A DNA stretch of 64,000 nucleotides from Dipteris shenzhenensis (GCA_047967505.1 CM106538.1), one strand, 5' to 3'. Shown: positions 23,088 to 35,180, numbered from the stretch's first letter. Numbers and translations are program-made. The notes: generated from the sequence alone by a model not told the origin.

Positions 23088-23636
23088 CTTGTAAACACAG
23101 CAAATGCCTCACAAGGGCAAATAGCAAAACTTCTGCAAAAAACCTCACAGGGGCAGATCTGCAACACGGACAAAAGTGGTATTTCACCACACAGTCACTT
23201 CCTAGTGACGATTTTGCATCAACAGGCAATAGGCATGAATCTACAATCCCAATATCTCTGCACACAGGCATATGATGCAATTTCTATGGCACTTTCCACC
23301 GACTAGCCGCGCAGTGGTCGCACAGCGAAAAACAGGGCCTTTTTCTGAGTGCCTACAAAGAACTTGCGCCTTCAAAACGGGCCCCGAAACGGCCTCAAAT
23401 CAAAAAAATAAAGTCATCAAGGGCTTCGCCCTAACCCGCAGCATATACTGCGCTCTCGCCACACCGCGAAGGGCCTCTCAATCTGAAACAGTGCACTCCT
23501 GCACTTCTGGCTGTGCTACCTGCAGAGATTTGCTCCCAAACTCGAAATAGGAAAGCAACACTGGTCCTCTTACCAAGACACCACAAACTTGGCTTGCTTT
23601 CTTGAGCTCCTTACCACGAACAAAGCTCTGATACCA
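23088..23636 (-). promoter_or_regulatory. Copia-1 primer-binding site and leader
   Basis: On the - strand the 5' LTR end is followed directly by TGGTATCAGAGCTTTG (23621-23636), complementary to the 3' end of initiator tRNA-Met, where minus-strand synthesis starts. About 0.55 kb of untranslated leader separates it from gag. Confidence 0.9.
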
Positions 23637-23934
23637 TGTAAAGAATAAGGGAGAGAGATAGGAGACTCAAGTTCAGCTTTCTTCACAACACACAAAAGAG
23701 AGAGGACACAAGGTTGGAGGGTGAAGCCTTTCTTCACTTTTGCACACAACAATAATACAATAGAAGAGGGAAATACCCTATATGTCAAACCCTAGAATAC
23801 GTGGTTCATATGTGAACCCAAACCAAAAACATACGTGGTAGTCTAACTACACCACGAGTACAACTAACATAGGCGGTGACATAAATGATAGTCATCCAGG
23901 AGATATATCGGGGGTAGAGCTTGATATCTCAACA
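23637..23934 (-). repeat. Copia-1 5' LTR
   Basis: 298 bp, essentially identical to 18461-18758, followed by the AATCA target-site duplication at 23935-23939. Confidence 0.95.
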
Positions 23935-23939
23935 AATCA

Positions 23940-24940
23940 ACCAAAGCTTTAGCTTTTCTTCTCATTGCTTGACTTTTACCTCATTAAAGTGGGTGACCTA
24001 TAGGGGCATCCAATGTTGAGAGATGTGTGTGAACACCTTGTTGCATGGTTGGCCTTGTAGGTAAGTTTGTTCTAGGTTCTTATACAAGACCACATGTAAA
24101 GCCTCTAGTGAAAAGTAAAAAATAATCATTGGGTTGGGATGGAATAATGCTTATGGCATAGCCCAAGGAATCGATATTCGAGGTTGGCATAGGATGGGCA
24201 TGGCCACAACTCCTCACTCAAGGGTACTTTGGGAATCTTGCCTTGGAGATTACCTTCATACTCTATCATAGGAACTTTAACAGCAAGCAAATCAACATCG
24301 GTGCAAACTCCATGTTTTCTAAAAAAACACTATACTCCCACATGGGACTTCCCTAGCTTGTGGACAATTTGTAAGTTAAATTCCTACAACAACAGCATAC
24401 AACACTCTAGTAGCCCTTGGATGACTATTTTATTGGATGAATATTTTGTAAGTTAATTTCCTACAACAATAGCATCCAACACTTCAGTAGCCCTTGAATG
24501 ACTATTTTATTAATTAAATAGAACAAGTCTTGGTTGTTGACATAAAATATGAATGGATTGACAAGTGGAGAATGACTAAAATTTTGGATATTATACGAGT
24601 GCTTCTCACTCACTGGTATTATAGTTGCACTTTGAGGTTGTCATCATATCACTTACATAGTAAACTGGGTAGTCTAGCTGCCATGGAGCTAAGCTAAGAT
24701 AATTCCTATGGCAAAGCCCAAGAGTTGACATGAACATGGAATATCACATCCCATCAAGGTTGGCATAGGATGGGAGTGGTCACAACTCCTTGCTCAGGTG
24801 GTACTGTAGTTGCACTCTTGAGGTGTCATCATGCCATTTACATAACAAACTAGCTAGTCTAGTTAGCCATCAAGTTGAGCTATGATAATGCCTATGGCAT
24901 ACCTCAAGGCATCGACATGAATGTGGAATATCACATCCCA
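23940..24940. other. No gene seen; internal near-repeats
   Basis: A sentence-like block with CATCATGCCATTTACATA and GGCATAGCCCAAG...ATCGACATGAA recurs at about 24140, 24700 and 24890, indicating diverged local duplications. No coding frame is supported. Confidence 0.4.
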
Positions 24941-25600
24941 TCAACGTTGGGGTAGGATGGGTGTGATCATGGCTTGGTCGTTTAATGCCTTGAATTCCCC
25001 TAGTAAGTTACCATTCCACTGCAACTTCACCTCTTTTTGGGCGAGTTCATATAATGGGGTTGCAAGTTGAAAAAAACCTTTAATGAATCGATGGTAGAAG
25101 CTAATAAAGTTGATGAATGAATGTAATTGTGTTAGTATATTCGGTTCCATCATTCTCTCTCTGACGTATATCTTTAAGTGCTCAATTTTGATTCCTTCCT
25201 TAGAAATGACATGTTCGAGTAGGATGCCAATCCTTACACAATATACATATGTAGCCAGAGATTCAAGATATTCCTCCTCCTCAATACTTCTAAAGACCTT
25301 GAGATGACCTACCTCAACTATGTACACAGCATCTATATAGATAGTGAGAAAGTCAACCAGTTAATCCTTAAATATATCCACCATAAATTGTTGAAGTGTT
25401 GTCGGTGCATTCCTTAGACAAATAGCACCACCTTCATGCATGAGCCCCCCACTCAATGATGAATTCCATCTTTTGTTGGTCCTCATATATGAAGATCTAG
25501 TTGTATCCACTAGACCCATCCATCCACTAGACGATCAAGCCATATAGCCTCCTTGCAACCCTCTGTGGCTGCAACATACTCAGCCCATCAATTTCAAGAT
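24941..25600 (-). pseudogene. Ty3/gypsy reverse-transcriptase fragment
   Basis: Read on the - strand: SSGYNQIFIYEDQQKMEFI near 25480, MHEGGAICLRNAPTTLQQFM near 25410, then FLTIYIDAVYIV (degenerate YxDD, second D lost), LEHVISKEGIKIEHLKI, LHSFINFISFYHRFIKGF and a tether-like ATPLYELAQKE. This is the RT fingers/palm-to-RNase H junction of Ty3/gypsy pol. Frameshifts and the lost aspartate make it inactive. No LTR is found beside it. Confidence 0.75.
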
Positions 25601-25786
25601 GTCCTTGGGAACCCCTCTTTCACCCTTGATATGTTTAGCAGGTAGAAAAGGGCGAAGCATGCTGATCATCTAGAGTCATTATTGAATTGATGGACAAGTC
25701 ATCATTTTAATGACAAGGGGATGTAATACCATGCAAGGGTATTTGGAAAGGTAAAGCTCTTGTAAGCTTCATATGTTATTTTGTGG

Positions 25787-25957
<171 letters not shown>

Positions 25958-25959
25958 CC

Positions 25960-26949
25960 GCCAATAATAGATGGAACAGCTGTGTGCAACGGAGACTTGA
26001 TGCAGGATGGGCAAAATACTTCCAATTTGAAAATGAGTGCAACAATAGCAATACGAGAAGGTGGCAAGTACGAAATATGATCTTTGGGGCATATGTGATA
26101 CAGACAGTACTCTACGGAGTAGAGGTATGGGGTGGGAGTATATCTCCATCAACGTGGAATGAGATAGAGAAAATGCAAAAGTCTTTCATTAGGAGGCACC
26201 TGGGCATCAAGGCTACTACACCATACTCTTTGTTACTCCTAGAGACAGGATGTATACCCATAGAGCTACATGCTCTGAAGAGAGTACTCAGATACATCAC
26301 AAAGGTCAAGTGCATGGATAATGAAAGGCTACCAAAGAGAGCATGGAATGAAAGTCAGAAGCTTCAAAAGACAAACAAGGGCAAGATTTTGACATCCGGA
26401 TGGGCACAGGACCTAAAAAAATGGTTCAAGAAGTGGAAAGTAGAAGAGTATTTAAACTACTCTTCAGAGGAGATTGATGAAGAGGCTTTTCATTATGACC
26501 TGCTGAATGCACTACACAGGAAATGGCAAACAGCAGAAAACAAAGATAAATTTGAGTACTATCGCACATATATCAACCCCGAATATTGGTCAATTTATAC
26601 AGGAAGGGAGACAACAACGCAGAAGTACATATGTACACCTATAGCAGTGCATAAACGGAGGGCTTTAGCCTCACTTCGCACCCGATCACACCAGCTGCAA
26701 ATAGAAACAGGGGGATGGAAAAAGATGCCAAGGGAGAGTAGAATATGCCAACTATGTGATCAAGGTATGGTTGAAACAGAAGAACACATGGTAATGATAT
26801 GCCCTCACTATGCACACATTAGGGAAGAGTTCAATCACCTCCTTGAGGGACATAACAAACTGGCTGATTTGCTGCATAAAGGGTCACCTTCAGCTTTAGG
26901 AACATTTGTGTATAAGCTCTTCAAGCATAGGAATCCACCTGAATCCTAG
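25960..26949 (+). CDS. LINE (non-LTR retrotransposon) ORF2 C-terminal part
   Basis: About 330 meaningful codons follow the microsatellite. The segment YGVEVWGGSISPSTWNEIEK and the downstream RRHLGIK...LLLETGCIPIE are typical of the region after the reverse-transcriptase domain in plant LINEs. The C-terminus has a zinc-finger-like CQLCDQG...TEEHMVMICPHY (C.(2)C.(10)H.(5)C). The RT catalytic core is missing, as expected from 5' truncation. The frame is open to its TAG at 26947 and so looks fairly young. A 3' untranslated region runs to a (TTC)n tail near 27063-27080. Upstream in-frame codons are only microsatellite. Confidence 0.75.
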   Translation, partial: ANNRWNSCVQRRLDAGWAKYFQFENECNNSNTRRWQVRNMIFGAYVIQTVLYGVEVWGGSISPSTWNEIEKMQKSFIRRHLGIKATTPYSLLLLETGCIPIELHALKRVLRYITKVKCMDNERLPKRAWNESQKLQKTNKGKILTSGWAQDLKKWFKKWKVEEYLNYSSEEIDEEAFHYDLLNALHRKWQTAENKDKFEYYRTYINPEYWSIYTGRETTTQKYICTPIAVHKRRALASLRTRSHQLQIETGGWKKMPRESRICQLCDQGMVETEEHMVMICPHYAHIREEFNHLLEGHNKLADLLHKGSPSALGTFVYKLFKHRNPPES

Positions 26950-27075
26950 AAGGTGGTTTCTTTTTCCACCCTCCCATCTTCGGGAGGAGCTTTCATGTAC
27001 TTGTGATATTGTATTGCCCAGGTCCCATAGGCCGGTTTTGGTCTTCAGAGGACGATAATATATTCTTCTTCTTCT

Positions 27076-27077
<2 letters not shown>

Positions 27078-27136
<59 letters not shown>

Positions 27137-27191
27137 CCTCCCTCCCTCCCTCCCTCTCTCTCTCCCTCCCTCCCTCCCTCTCTCTCTCGCT

Positions 27192-27228
<37 letters not shown>
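27078..27228. repeat. Second copy of the compound microsatellite
   Basis: (TC)n, the same CCTC/CTCT blocks and the same CTCTCTCTCGCTCTCT as at 25790-25957, then (TC)n and (TATC)n. It directly follows the LINE's (TTC)n tail, so the LINE lies between two copies of one microsatellite. Confidence 0.95.
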
Positions 27229-27229
<1 letters not shown>

Positions 27230-27429
27230 CATTGGGTCCATGATTTCGTGTACTTACAAGTGTAGTAAGCATCGTTGCCATTTTTTATATTACTACCATT
27301 TAGTTTGCTATGGCGTAAAGCCAAGATTGTGAAATCAATTTGGATGCTTTATAAGTTTATTGTCCTAGGGTATTAGAATAAATAATTATCTATGTTTACG
27401 AATATTGGATAATTAGTTGGGTCATTGGA

Positions 27430-28690
27430 CCAACCATAATAAAACTAATCCAAATTAGAAAGATTGGCTTGGCTATCTAGCCATGTTAAGAAGTCTTTCA
27501 CAAAGAGTTCATTCAATAAGGCAATGACTTTGATCAATCAATAAATCAACAAGCTTGCAAATGAGTTTTCATGGTTAGGAGCACTCTATCCAATAGTTTC
27601 AAGACTTGAGTGTTCAAGTACCTAATATGGATGTTCTTTTGATTTGTAACATGTTTATAAGAACACTTCAACAGGAACATTAGAATGAAGTTCAAAGGAA
27701 CAAGATTTATCTCCAAAAGATGGAACATGGTTTGCAAAGGCCTATGACAACATGATTGAAGCCACCTGTAAGTCTACTTATCTCCCAATAAAAAACCTAA
27801 AGGGGTTTCAAAGAAGAAATGGAAAATTTTCTCTACTAATAGAAAAGATAATTTGAACCCTAATAATTCAAAGAAAATAACCAATCTCACAAAATTGGCC
27901 AAGGCACACAAATAAGGTGTATGGCTTTATTGTATGAAATGTGGCCACTTGAGTAAGGATTGCTCCATGAAGGCCCATATGACCATCCAAATGATGAAGG
28001 TCACATGTGAGTCAAGGATTTTCTCTATTAAAAATTTTCTTTTGGAATCTTTCTAGTGTTGTGTATGTAGACTTAGTTTATTTTTAGAATTAATGATTTA
28101 ATTAAATTGAATATATCAATCTTAGGTCATGAAGTACTTTGTGCATCCTATTTGACCTTACATCTACTCATAATTTCATCAACCATAAACTAGTGATAAG
28201 ACTCGAAATTCCCATGCCTAGCAATCACTTATGTTTCGTGCAGATATTGTCAAGAGAATGACAATTTTGGGATTGAAATATTCTAAATCTTCCTTTACAT
28301 ACTTAGGAATAGATGAAGGGCTACCATTCCTAGAGATGAATCTAATAGAGCAGATCTTATGTTGGGAATAGAATGTTTTTATAACAAGAGGATACTTTGA
28401 AGATTGATTGGAAAAGGGATGTCATTCATTTTTTTCAAAACGCCTGTGATTTATATTTTTAAAAGATATTTGTTAAACCATCTTTGAACCTTAGAAATGA
28501 TTTGGAAATTTTTAATGCATCACATGATGATGATTTTGAAAATTCTCAATGTATAGCGATTTATTTTAAATTTTTTGAGTGCTCCACTATATGTCATCCA
28601 TAAATAATTTAGACTTGTTTGAGGAATGGTTAGTTAAAAATGGTTACATGGATGTATTTCCAACGAAATTGCCTTATGGGCTACCATCTA
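27430..28690 (+). pseudogene. Ty3/gypsy gag-protease relic
   Basis: Pieces in order: a gag-like FQDLSVQVPNMDVLLICNMF (near 27600), a zinc knuckle CMKCGHLSKDC near 27940, a protease-like LTSTHNFINHKLVIRLEIP (near 28165, active-site DSGST degraded), and the start of RT (MDVFPTKLPYGLPS, ending at 28692). Many stops and frameshifts. The copia element at 28693 interrupts the RT region, and the gypsy frame resumes near 34480. Confidence 0.65.
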
Positions 28691-28692
28691 CT

Positions 28693-28872
28693 TGTGGGGG
28701 TTAAAGGTCACTGTGCCTTAACCCCGGTTATGTACAATACTCAAACACATATATAAATGAATGAAAAAGAAGATTAGGGTGGTTCTGCACCCACCAAACT
28801 TGTGTGGCTCTCTGTCTCTCTCTCTCGCTCCCTCTCCCTCTTCCGTTCTTACTTCCGTTGAGAGCACTCTCA
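28693..28872 (+). repeat. Copia-2 5' LTR
   Basis: Starts TGTGGGGGTTAAAGG and ends in CTCTCA before AT and the primer-binding site. The first 61 bp match 34418-34478 with no visible difference. A CT-rich tract occupies its second half. Confidence 0.85.
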
Positions 28873-30303
28873 ATTGGTATCAGAGCCCGGGTGATCTAGC
28901 TGAGCGTGCGTGAATGCTTGAAGCTCAGCAGCTCTGTGGGAGGAAGGAGAAGCTATGTGGGAAGCTTTGTGGGTGACTTTACTTACATCCGAGTGTGCAG
29001 AGACCTTGGAGAAACCTTTGGAAAAGTCACTTTGGCTTTGCGAAGTGGTTTTGAGAGCCTGTTAAGAGCTTTCAAAGAAAAAGTCATTTTTTGAGCTTTT
29101 CCCTGTTTCGTTCGATGACAGAGACTCCATATTGACTTGTAGAGGCAACTATTGCTTGCTTTTGGTATCCACATTACTTCAGGAGCCTGGAAACACCTTC
29201 ATTCCTGAATCTGGGATCATTTCATTGGATTTCTGACTCACTATGTCAGTTCCTGCGTTTTTTGCCCGGGTGTTGGAACTCAAGTTTGGAGCAACCATTT
29301 GCAGATCTGTCAGTTCCGGTGGACTCAGGAGGTCCTAAAACTTCTATGTTGCTCATCATTTGTACTCCGGTGGAGTTTACAAACAGCTCTGTTTCCAAAA
29401 ACGTTTTTCAGTCCGTGTGTTGGACCCAGTGATTGAGACAACGGTTTCCAAAACCGTCTGTCCCATTGCATTCCGGACGCCCAAAAACCCCTACCTATCA
29501 ATTCTTGCGCGATTCGGTGGAGGATTTTCAGAGTTATAAATCTCTGTGTATTCGATTTCGTCTCTCTGTTATGCATTTTTCATACTAAGGTTTTGAAACC
29601 TTAGATTTATGCCACATGGCAGTGGATAAGTGTTGACTCCCATTTCTCACTCATCGGTTGGGATTTTGGAGTTCTGGCAGAAGAAAAATATTTGCATATT
29701 TTCTTGCTGATTCCGATTATGCAATGGCACCCATGTTTTGAGGCATCTCAGGTTCTATTTTCAGTAGCGCTCATTACCGTGGGACTATGATTTCTTGAGC
29801 ATACCTTATGCAGATCACTCTGGTTGCAGTTTGAGCAGTGTGCACTCATTCGTGGTATGCATTGGGTTGCAATGGATGATTTATAGGCCATTTGGATGCA
29901 TTGCGGTCCTTGTTGGATGCGCTGATAGGCCCAAATTGCCTTGTGGGATGCTATTTTTTATGGACGCTTTGCACATGGATGCTATTTTATGCTGAGGGGG
30001 GACAGCTTTGAAACATTGCAGGTGATGCACTGATAGTGCTATGCTCTCTTGGATGAGACATTATTGATGCATATGCCAGTGGACAGTGTTTATGCTTGAG
30101 TCATTTAGCACTTATTGGCATTTTCTTTTGGGCCAGATTTACTCATATGGATGCATAGTATATGCACATGAGTCAGATGCTTTGAGCTTTGAGTTTTGGT
30201 GACATTTCACTCTATTGTGGCATACACATTTGGGTGCACCTAGTATTTGGTGTGATTCTCTCTTGCAGGCACTAGCATTTGGGATTTTTGCTTTATTTGC
30301 ATC
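28873..30303 (+). promoter_or_regulatory. Copia-2 primer-binding site and long leader
   Basis: TGGTATCAGAGCCC at 28875 is followed by about 1.4 kb without a sustained gag frame. This is longer than the leader of Copia-1 (0.55 kb) and the third copia (1.0 kb). The small ORFs within it show no recognisable domain. Confidence 0.7.
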
Positions 30304-33300
30304 ATGGCATCCTCTTCCATGTCTGAAAAGGAGTTTTTCAGCATTAAAAAGTTTGATGGGACAAACTTTTCTTTGTGGAAAGAACAAATAAGGGATGTGC
30401 TTATTCAAAAGAAGCAGATTAAACCCTTGGCAGGTATTGAAGCTAAGCCTGTGGATATGTCTGAGGATGATTGGAATGAGTTGGATGCATTACCAAAGTC
30501 TACAATTAGACTTCATCTTGCAGAGTCAGTTTATTTCACAGTAGTAAATGAGCAGACTACGAAAGATTTTTGTGGAAGAAACTGTGTGCCACTTATGAGA
30601 AGGAAACTGCCTCTAATAAAGTTTACCTCATGAAGAGGTTGTTTGAGCTGCAGATGAAGGAAGGGGTCTCCATTGCTTCTCACTTGAATGAATTCAATAT
30701 TATTTTCAGCCAGCTTCAGGCTCAGAAAATGAATTTTGATGCGGAGACTAAGGCAATATTTCTCTTATGTTCATTGCCATCCTCATGGGATACCTTCCGT
30801 ACAGCTGTCAGTAACTCTGCACCTGGTGGAGTACTGAAATTTGATGATGTTGTGGGTAGCTTGTTGGTCGAGGAGATTAGACGGAAGTCTATGGATGGCA
30901 ACAAGCAGGATGCAGCCTTAAATGTGCAAAGGGGCAGATCACAGTTCAGGGGGAAGTCCCAAGAAAGAGTGAAGTCACGTAGCAAATCCAGGGCACAGAA
31001 CATTGAGTGTTACCATTGTGGCAAGAAAGGCCATATGAAAAAGGATTGCTACAAGCTGAAAAGAGAGCAAAAGGATAAGAAAAATAATGCAAATTGGGGT
31101 GCAAATCAAAAGGAAGAGAGTCCAAGGGAGGACAAAGGAAAAGTGAAGATCGAGGAGATCAATGCAGTCACACATGATAGTGACAATGATGTTCTCTTCA
31201 TGTCTACTTTATCTGCAGAGTTGCTTACCACTTCAGATGATGCATATTCCCAGGATTGGATTTTGGATTCTAGTGCTTCATTCCATGTTACTCCCCATAG
31301 GGAATGGTTCTCCACTTATGATAGTGGAAAGACAGATTGTGTGCATCTTGGAAATGACTATGCATGTGACATAGTGGGAGCAGGTGACATAAAGTTTTCT
31401 TTTGCAAATGGGTCTGCATTTGTTTTGAAACATGTGAGACATGTGCCTAAGCTGACCAAGAGTCTTATTTCAGTGGGTCAGCTAGATGATGCTAGTTTTC
31501 ACACCACTTTTGGCTTTCAAAGTTGGAAAATTCAGAAGGGCTCTATGCTTTTGGCCAGGGGTGCCAAGTGTGGGACTTTGTATCCCTTACATGTATCAGG
31601 GGTATTTGATCATGTTGTTGCAATAACCGAGCAGCCAAGCACTTCTTTGTGGCATTGCAGGTTGGGGCACATGAGCCAGAATGGAATGAAACTCTTATGC
31701 CGTTTGGGTTATGTACCGCATTTGAGTTTCTCTGATTTTGAATTTTGTGAGCATTGTCTCTATGGGAAGCAGACTAAATCAGCCCATAAAAGAAGGGGAA
31801 AGAAAGAGTTTGAAAAGCTTGATTTGGTGCATTCAGACGTATGTGGTCCCATGCCTACACGGTCATTAGGCGGGGCTGAATACTATGTGACATTCATTGA
31901 TGATGCAACTAGGAAAGTGTGGGCTTATGCTATAGCTCGGAAGAGTGATGTGTTCCAGGTATTTCAAAAATGGCTGGCCTTGGTTGAGAATCAGTCAGGT
32001 AGAACGCTTAAATGCCTACGGACTGACAATGGTGGAGAGTATCTCTCTCATGACTTTCAGCATTTCTGTGATACACGTGGGATTAAGAGGGAGCTCACAT
32101 CCCCTCGTATTCCAGAGCAAAATCCAGTTGCAAAAAAGATGAACCATACCATTCAAGAAAGGTTGCAATGCATGCTTTCCAATGCAAGTCTTTCTGGTGG
32201 TTTTTGGGCTGAGGCAATGAAGACTGCAGTGCATGTGATCAATAGATCACCTAGTAAGAGTTTGGATGGTGGTATTCCTGAAGAGGCATGGAGTGGCAAG
32301 AAGCCCTCTTACTCTCATTTGCGTATATTTGGGTGTGAGGCATATGCACACGTGCCAAAAGAGCTTCGAAAGAAGCTAGATCCTAAGTCTAGGAAATGCA
32401 TCTTTCTGGGTTATGGTGAAAGTGGAGAGATGGGCTATCATCTCTGGGATCCAGAAGCAAAGAAGATCATACGCAGCCATGATGTGGTCTTCAATGAGAA
32501 GAAGATGCATAAGGCACCCATGAGGGATGTGGAAATGAGGAGAATCACTTTCCAGGATGTGAATCCACCTGCATATATTGATAGACAGCAAGCTGTCCAT
32601 GCACCAAATGTGCAAGAAATGGTGCCACCAAGTACTCCCACATGTATACAATCAAGGGTAGATGATGGATCATCTATTGGTGGAAATGATGAGCCAAATG
32701 TGGCTGATATGCAGGTGGGACAGCAAGCTGAAATGCCATTGAGAAGATCATCTAGAGTGTCTAGACCACCTGATAGGTTTGTTCCAGGGGTAGACTATGT
32801 GATGCTTACTGATTGCGGGGAGCCTTCTTGCTACAAAGAGGCTATGATGCGTGAGGATCAACGCAAGTGGGAGTATGCTATGCAATCAGAGATGAGTTCA
32901 CTTATGAAGAATAAGACTTGGGACTTGGTTTCTTTGCCACATGGAAAGAAAGCATTGCCATGTAAATGGGTCTACAAAATGAAGGTCACAGGTGATGATG
33001 TGCCTAGGTACAAGGCCCGTTTGGTTGCTAAAGGGTTCAAGCAAGAGAAGGGTGTGGACTTTGATGAGATATTCTCTCCGGTTGTGAAGATGACCACACT
33101 TAGATGCATGCTTGGACTAGTGGCAGTAGAGGATATGGAGCTTATGCAAATGGATGTCAAGACAGCTTTCTTGCATGGGGATTTGCATGAGGAAATTTAC
33201 ATGGTGCAGCCGGAAGGCTTTGAAGAAAAGGGAAAAGAGCATTTAGTTTGCAAGTTGAAGAAGAGTCTCTATGGTCTTAAGCAAGCACCTAGAGAATGGT

Positions 33301-34364
33301 ATCAGAAGTTTGATGCTTTCATTCGGTCCCAGGGTTTTAGAAGGAGTGAAATTGATCACTGCCTCTACACTAAAAGGGCTAAGGATAGTAGCCTGATAAT
33401 CCTGGCACTATATGTGGATGATATGCTATTGGCTAGCAAGAATACTTATGAGCTAGATGCATTAAAGGCCAAGTTGCATGAGGCCTTTGATATGAAGGAT
33501 TTGGGATTTGCAGGTCATATTCTTGGTATGCTCATCACGCGTGATCGGAGTATCCTTTGGCTTTCACAAAAGGAGTATGTTACAAAAGTATTGCAGCGTT
33601 TCAATATGGAGGGGGGGAAGGCAGTGAGTACTCCATTGCCTCCATATGTGAAACTGAGTCATACAGATAGTCCCAAATCAGATGAGGAAAGGGCCATGAT
33701 GGCCAAGGTTCCTTATGCATCAGCAGTTGGGAGTCTTATGTATGCTATGATAGCTACTAGACCAGACATTGCATTTGCAGTGGGAGTTGTTAGCCGGTAT
33801 ATGGCTAATCCAGGAAAGAGGCATTGGGAGGCAGTTAAGTGCATCATGAGGTACATGAAGGGTACCAAGGAGATGTGCATCTGCTTTGGTAAAGGAGACA
33901 TGCGTGTACTTGGGTACACAGATTCAGACTATGCAGGGCATGTGGATAGTAGGAGATCCACTTCTGGTTATGTGTTCACCTTTGCAGGTGGTGCAGTGTC
34001 GTGGATGTCTCGCGCACAGAAGTGCGTTGCTTTGTCTACCACAGAGGCTGAGTATGTTGCAGCCACAGAGGGTTGCAAGGAGGCTATATGGCTTGATCGG
34101 CTAGTGGGAGATTTGGGGATTCATACAGGTGTACCGACATTGCATAGTGATTCCATGAGTGCTATTCAGCTAGCATGGAATCCGGTCTTTCATGCAAAGA
34201 CCAAACACATTGAGGTCAGGTACCATTTCATCAGGGAGGTACTTGAGGACAAGCGCATAGAGCTTGTCAAGGTTCATACAGATGATAACCCTGCAGATAT
34301 GCTGACGAAGAGTCTACCTAGTCAGCGGTTTGAGTATTGTCGTGTATTGATGGGCATTGGATAG
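30304..34364 (+). CDS. Copia-2 gag-pol polyprotein (one frameshift)
   Basis: Gag starts at 30304 (KKFDGTNFSLWKEQIRDVLI). A probable 1-nt insertion in a T-run near 30570 shifts the frame; the rest is open for 1,264 codons to 34364. Order: UBN2 capsid region, zinc knuckle CYHCGKKGHMKKDC, protease with DSSAS where DSGAS is expected, integrase zinc site (WHCRLGHMS...CEHCLYGK), and core with HSDVCGP and RTDNGGEY. The third catalytic residue lies in QNPVAKKMN, where relatives have E. RT has [11 protein letters not shown] and LALYVDDMLLAS. RNase H has TDSDYAG, TEAEY, HSDS, then TKHIEVRYHFIRE and a normal C-terminus ADMLTKSLPSQRFE. RT and RNase H look functional; protease and integrase do not. Confidence 0.92.
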
Positions 34365-34407
34365 TATGCTCACTAGTTGTTCTCTCTTAAAGGCACATTG
34401 TCCTTTA

Positions 34408-34478
34408 AGTGGGAGGTTGTGGGGGTTAAAGGTCACTGTGCCTTAACCCCGGTTATGTACAATACTCAAACACATATA
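34408..34478 (+). repeat. Copia-2 polypurine tract and truncated 3' LTR
   Basis: AAGTGGGAGGT (34407-34417) primes plus-strand synthesis. The LTR start TGTGGGGGTTAAAGG follows at 34418 and matches the 5' LTR to 34478, where gypsy sequence resumes. Confidence 0.85.
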
Positions 34479-35180
34479 CCGAATAATATCATAGATTATA
34501 GTAAAACATACCCATTTTAGAATTGTTCTTGATATTTTAAGGCTGGATGAGTTATATGCCAAAGAATCTAAATGTGAACTTTTTGAAGTATCATATCTTC
34601 TATCCAAAGAATCTAAATGTGACCTTTTTGAAGTATCACATCTTCTATCTTGGTGATAGTCTTTGTTGATGGGATTTTGATGGTACAACGTTTAGAAAGG
34701 TATTGGAAGGGCCTATCCCTCACACAGTTAGACAACTTTGGTCTTTCCTAGGATTTATAGTAATTTTTCCAAAATCATATTTGAAATTCTACTCAGATAG
34801 CTCTCCATTGACGAAAATTTTTAAGGGGTGACAAAGAAGAGCAACAATCTATAAGTTGGAATAAAGATTTGAATAATAGTTGAGACTTTGAAACATCAAT
34901 TTACCACTATATCTATGCTAGCCATTGTCAACCCTAACAATCCTTTTGTTATTGAAATGGGAGCAATCATTTTGCAATAGGTACCAACACTAATTTAGCC
35001 TATCCAACAACAAATATATAATTCTTATGCTAACACTCCTTGGTGATTGCATGGTCTATATGTCAATGGTGTAAAGAAGGCTTATAGAATACTTTAATGG
35101 GGAATCCCTTGGATGCATACGTCCAATTGACAAAAAAAATATGAATTTATGGTATAAAGTAGTCCATCAAAATGTTTAAA
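34479..35180 (+). pseudogene. Ty3/gypsy RT/RNase H relic, continuation after Copia-2
   Basis: Resumes at the degraded YxDD region (NIIDYSKT) and continues RIVLDILRLDELYAKESKCE, typical of gypsy RT. A 44-bp tandem duplication repeats the KESKCELFEVS block (34559-34650). Further on, NPFVIEMGAIILQ (near 34935) resembles the start of RNase H (cf. FVIETDAS). Numerous stops. Confidence 0.65.

Larger units (their letters stand above)
18461..23934 (-). mobile_element. Complete Ty1/copia retrotransposon (Copia-1)
   Basis: Two 298-bp LTRs (18461-18758 and 23637-23934), each TG...CA, differ at one position I can find. A 5-bp target-site duplication AATCA flanks the element (18456-18460, 23935-23939). 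Read on the - strand: 5' LTR, primer-binding site TGGTATCAGAGC, gag, protease, integrase, reverse transcriptase, RNase H, polypurine tract GAGCTTGAGGGGGAG, 3' LTR. The near-identical LTRs indicate recent insertion, yet the coding region carries four disabling changes: zinc-knuckle disruption near 22215, frameshifts near 20870 and 20510-20560, and a stop at 18857. It was therefore probably mobilised in trans, or some indels are assembly errors. Confidence 0.95.
28693..34478 (+). mobile_element. Ty1/copia retrotransposon (Copia-2), nested in gypsy, 3' LTR truncated
   Basis: 5' LTR 28693-28872 (180 bp), primer-binding site TGGTATCAGAGCCC at 28875, an unusually long ~1.4-kb leader, gag from 30304, pol to 34364, polypurine tract AAGTGGGAGGT, then only the first 61 bp of the 3' LTR (34418-34478). 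Flanking gypsy sequence shows that the missing 3' LTR end and about 120 codons of gypsy RT were lost, probably in one deletion. Besides a gag frameshift it has active-site changes in protease and integrase, so it cannot move on its own. Confidence 0.9.
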
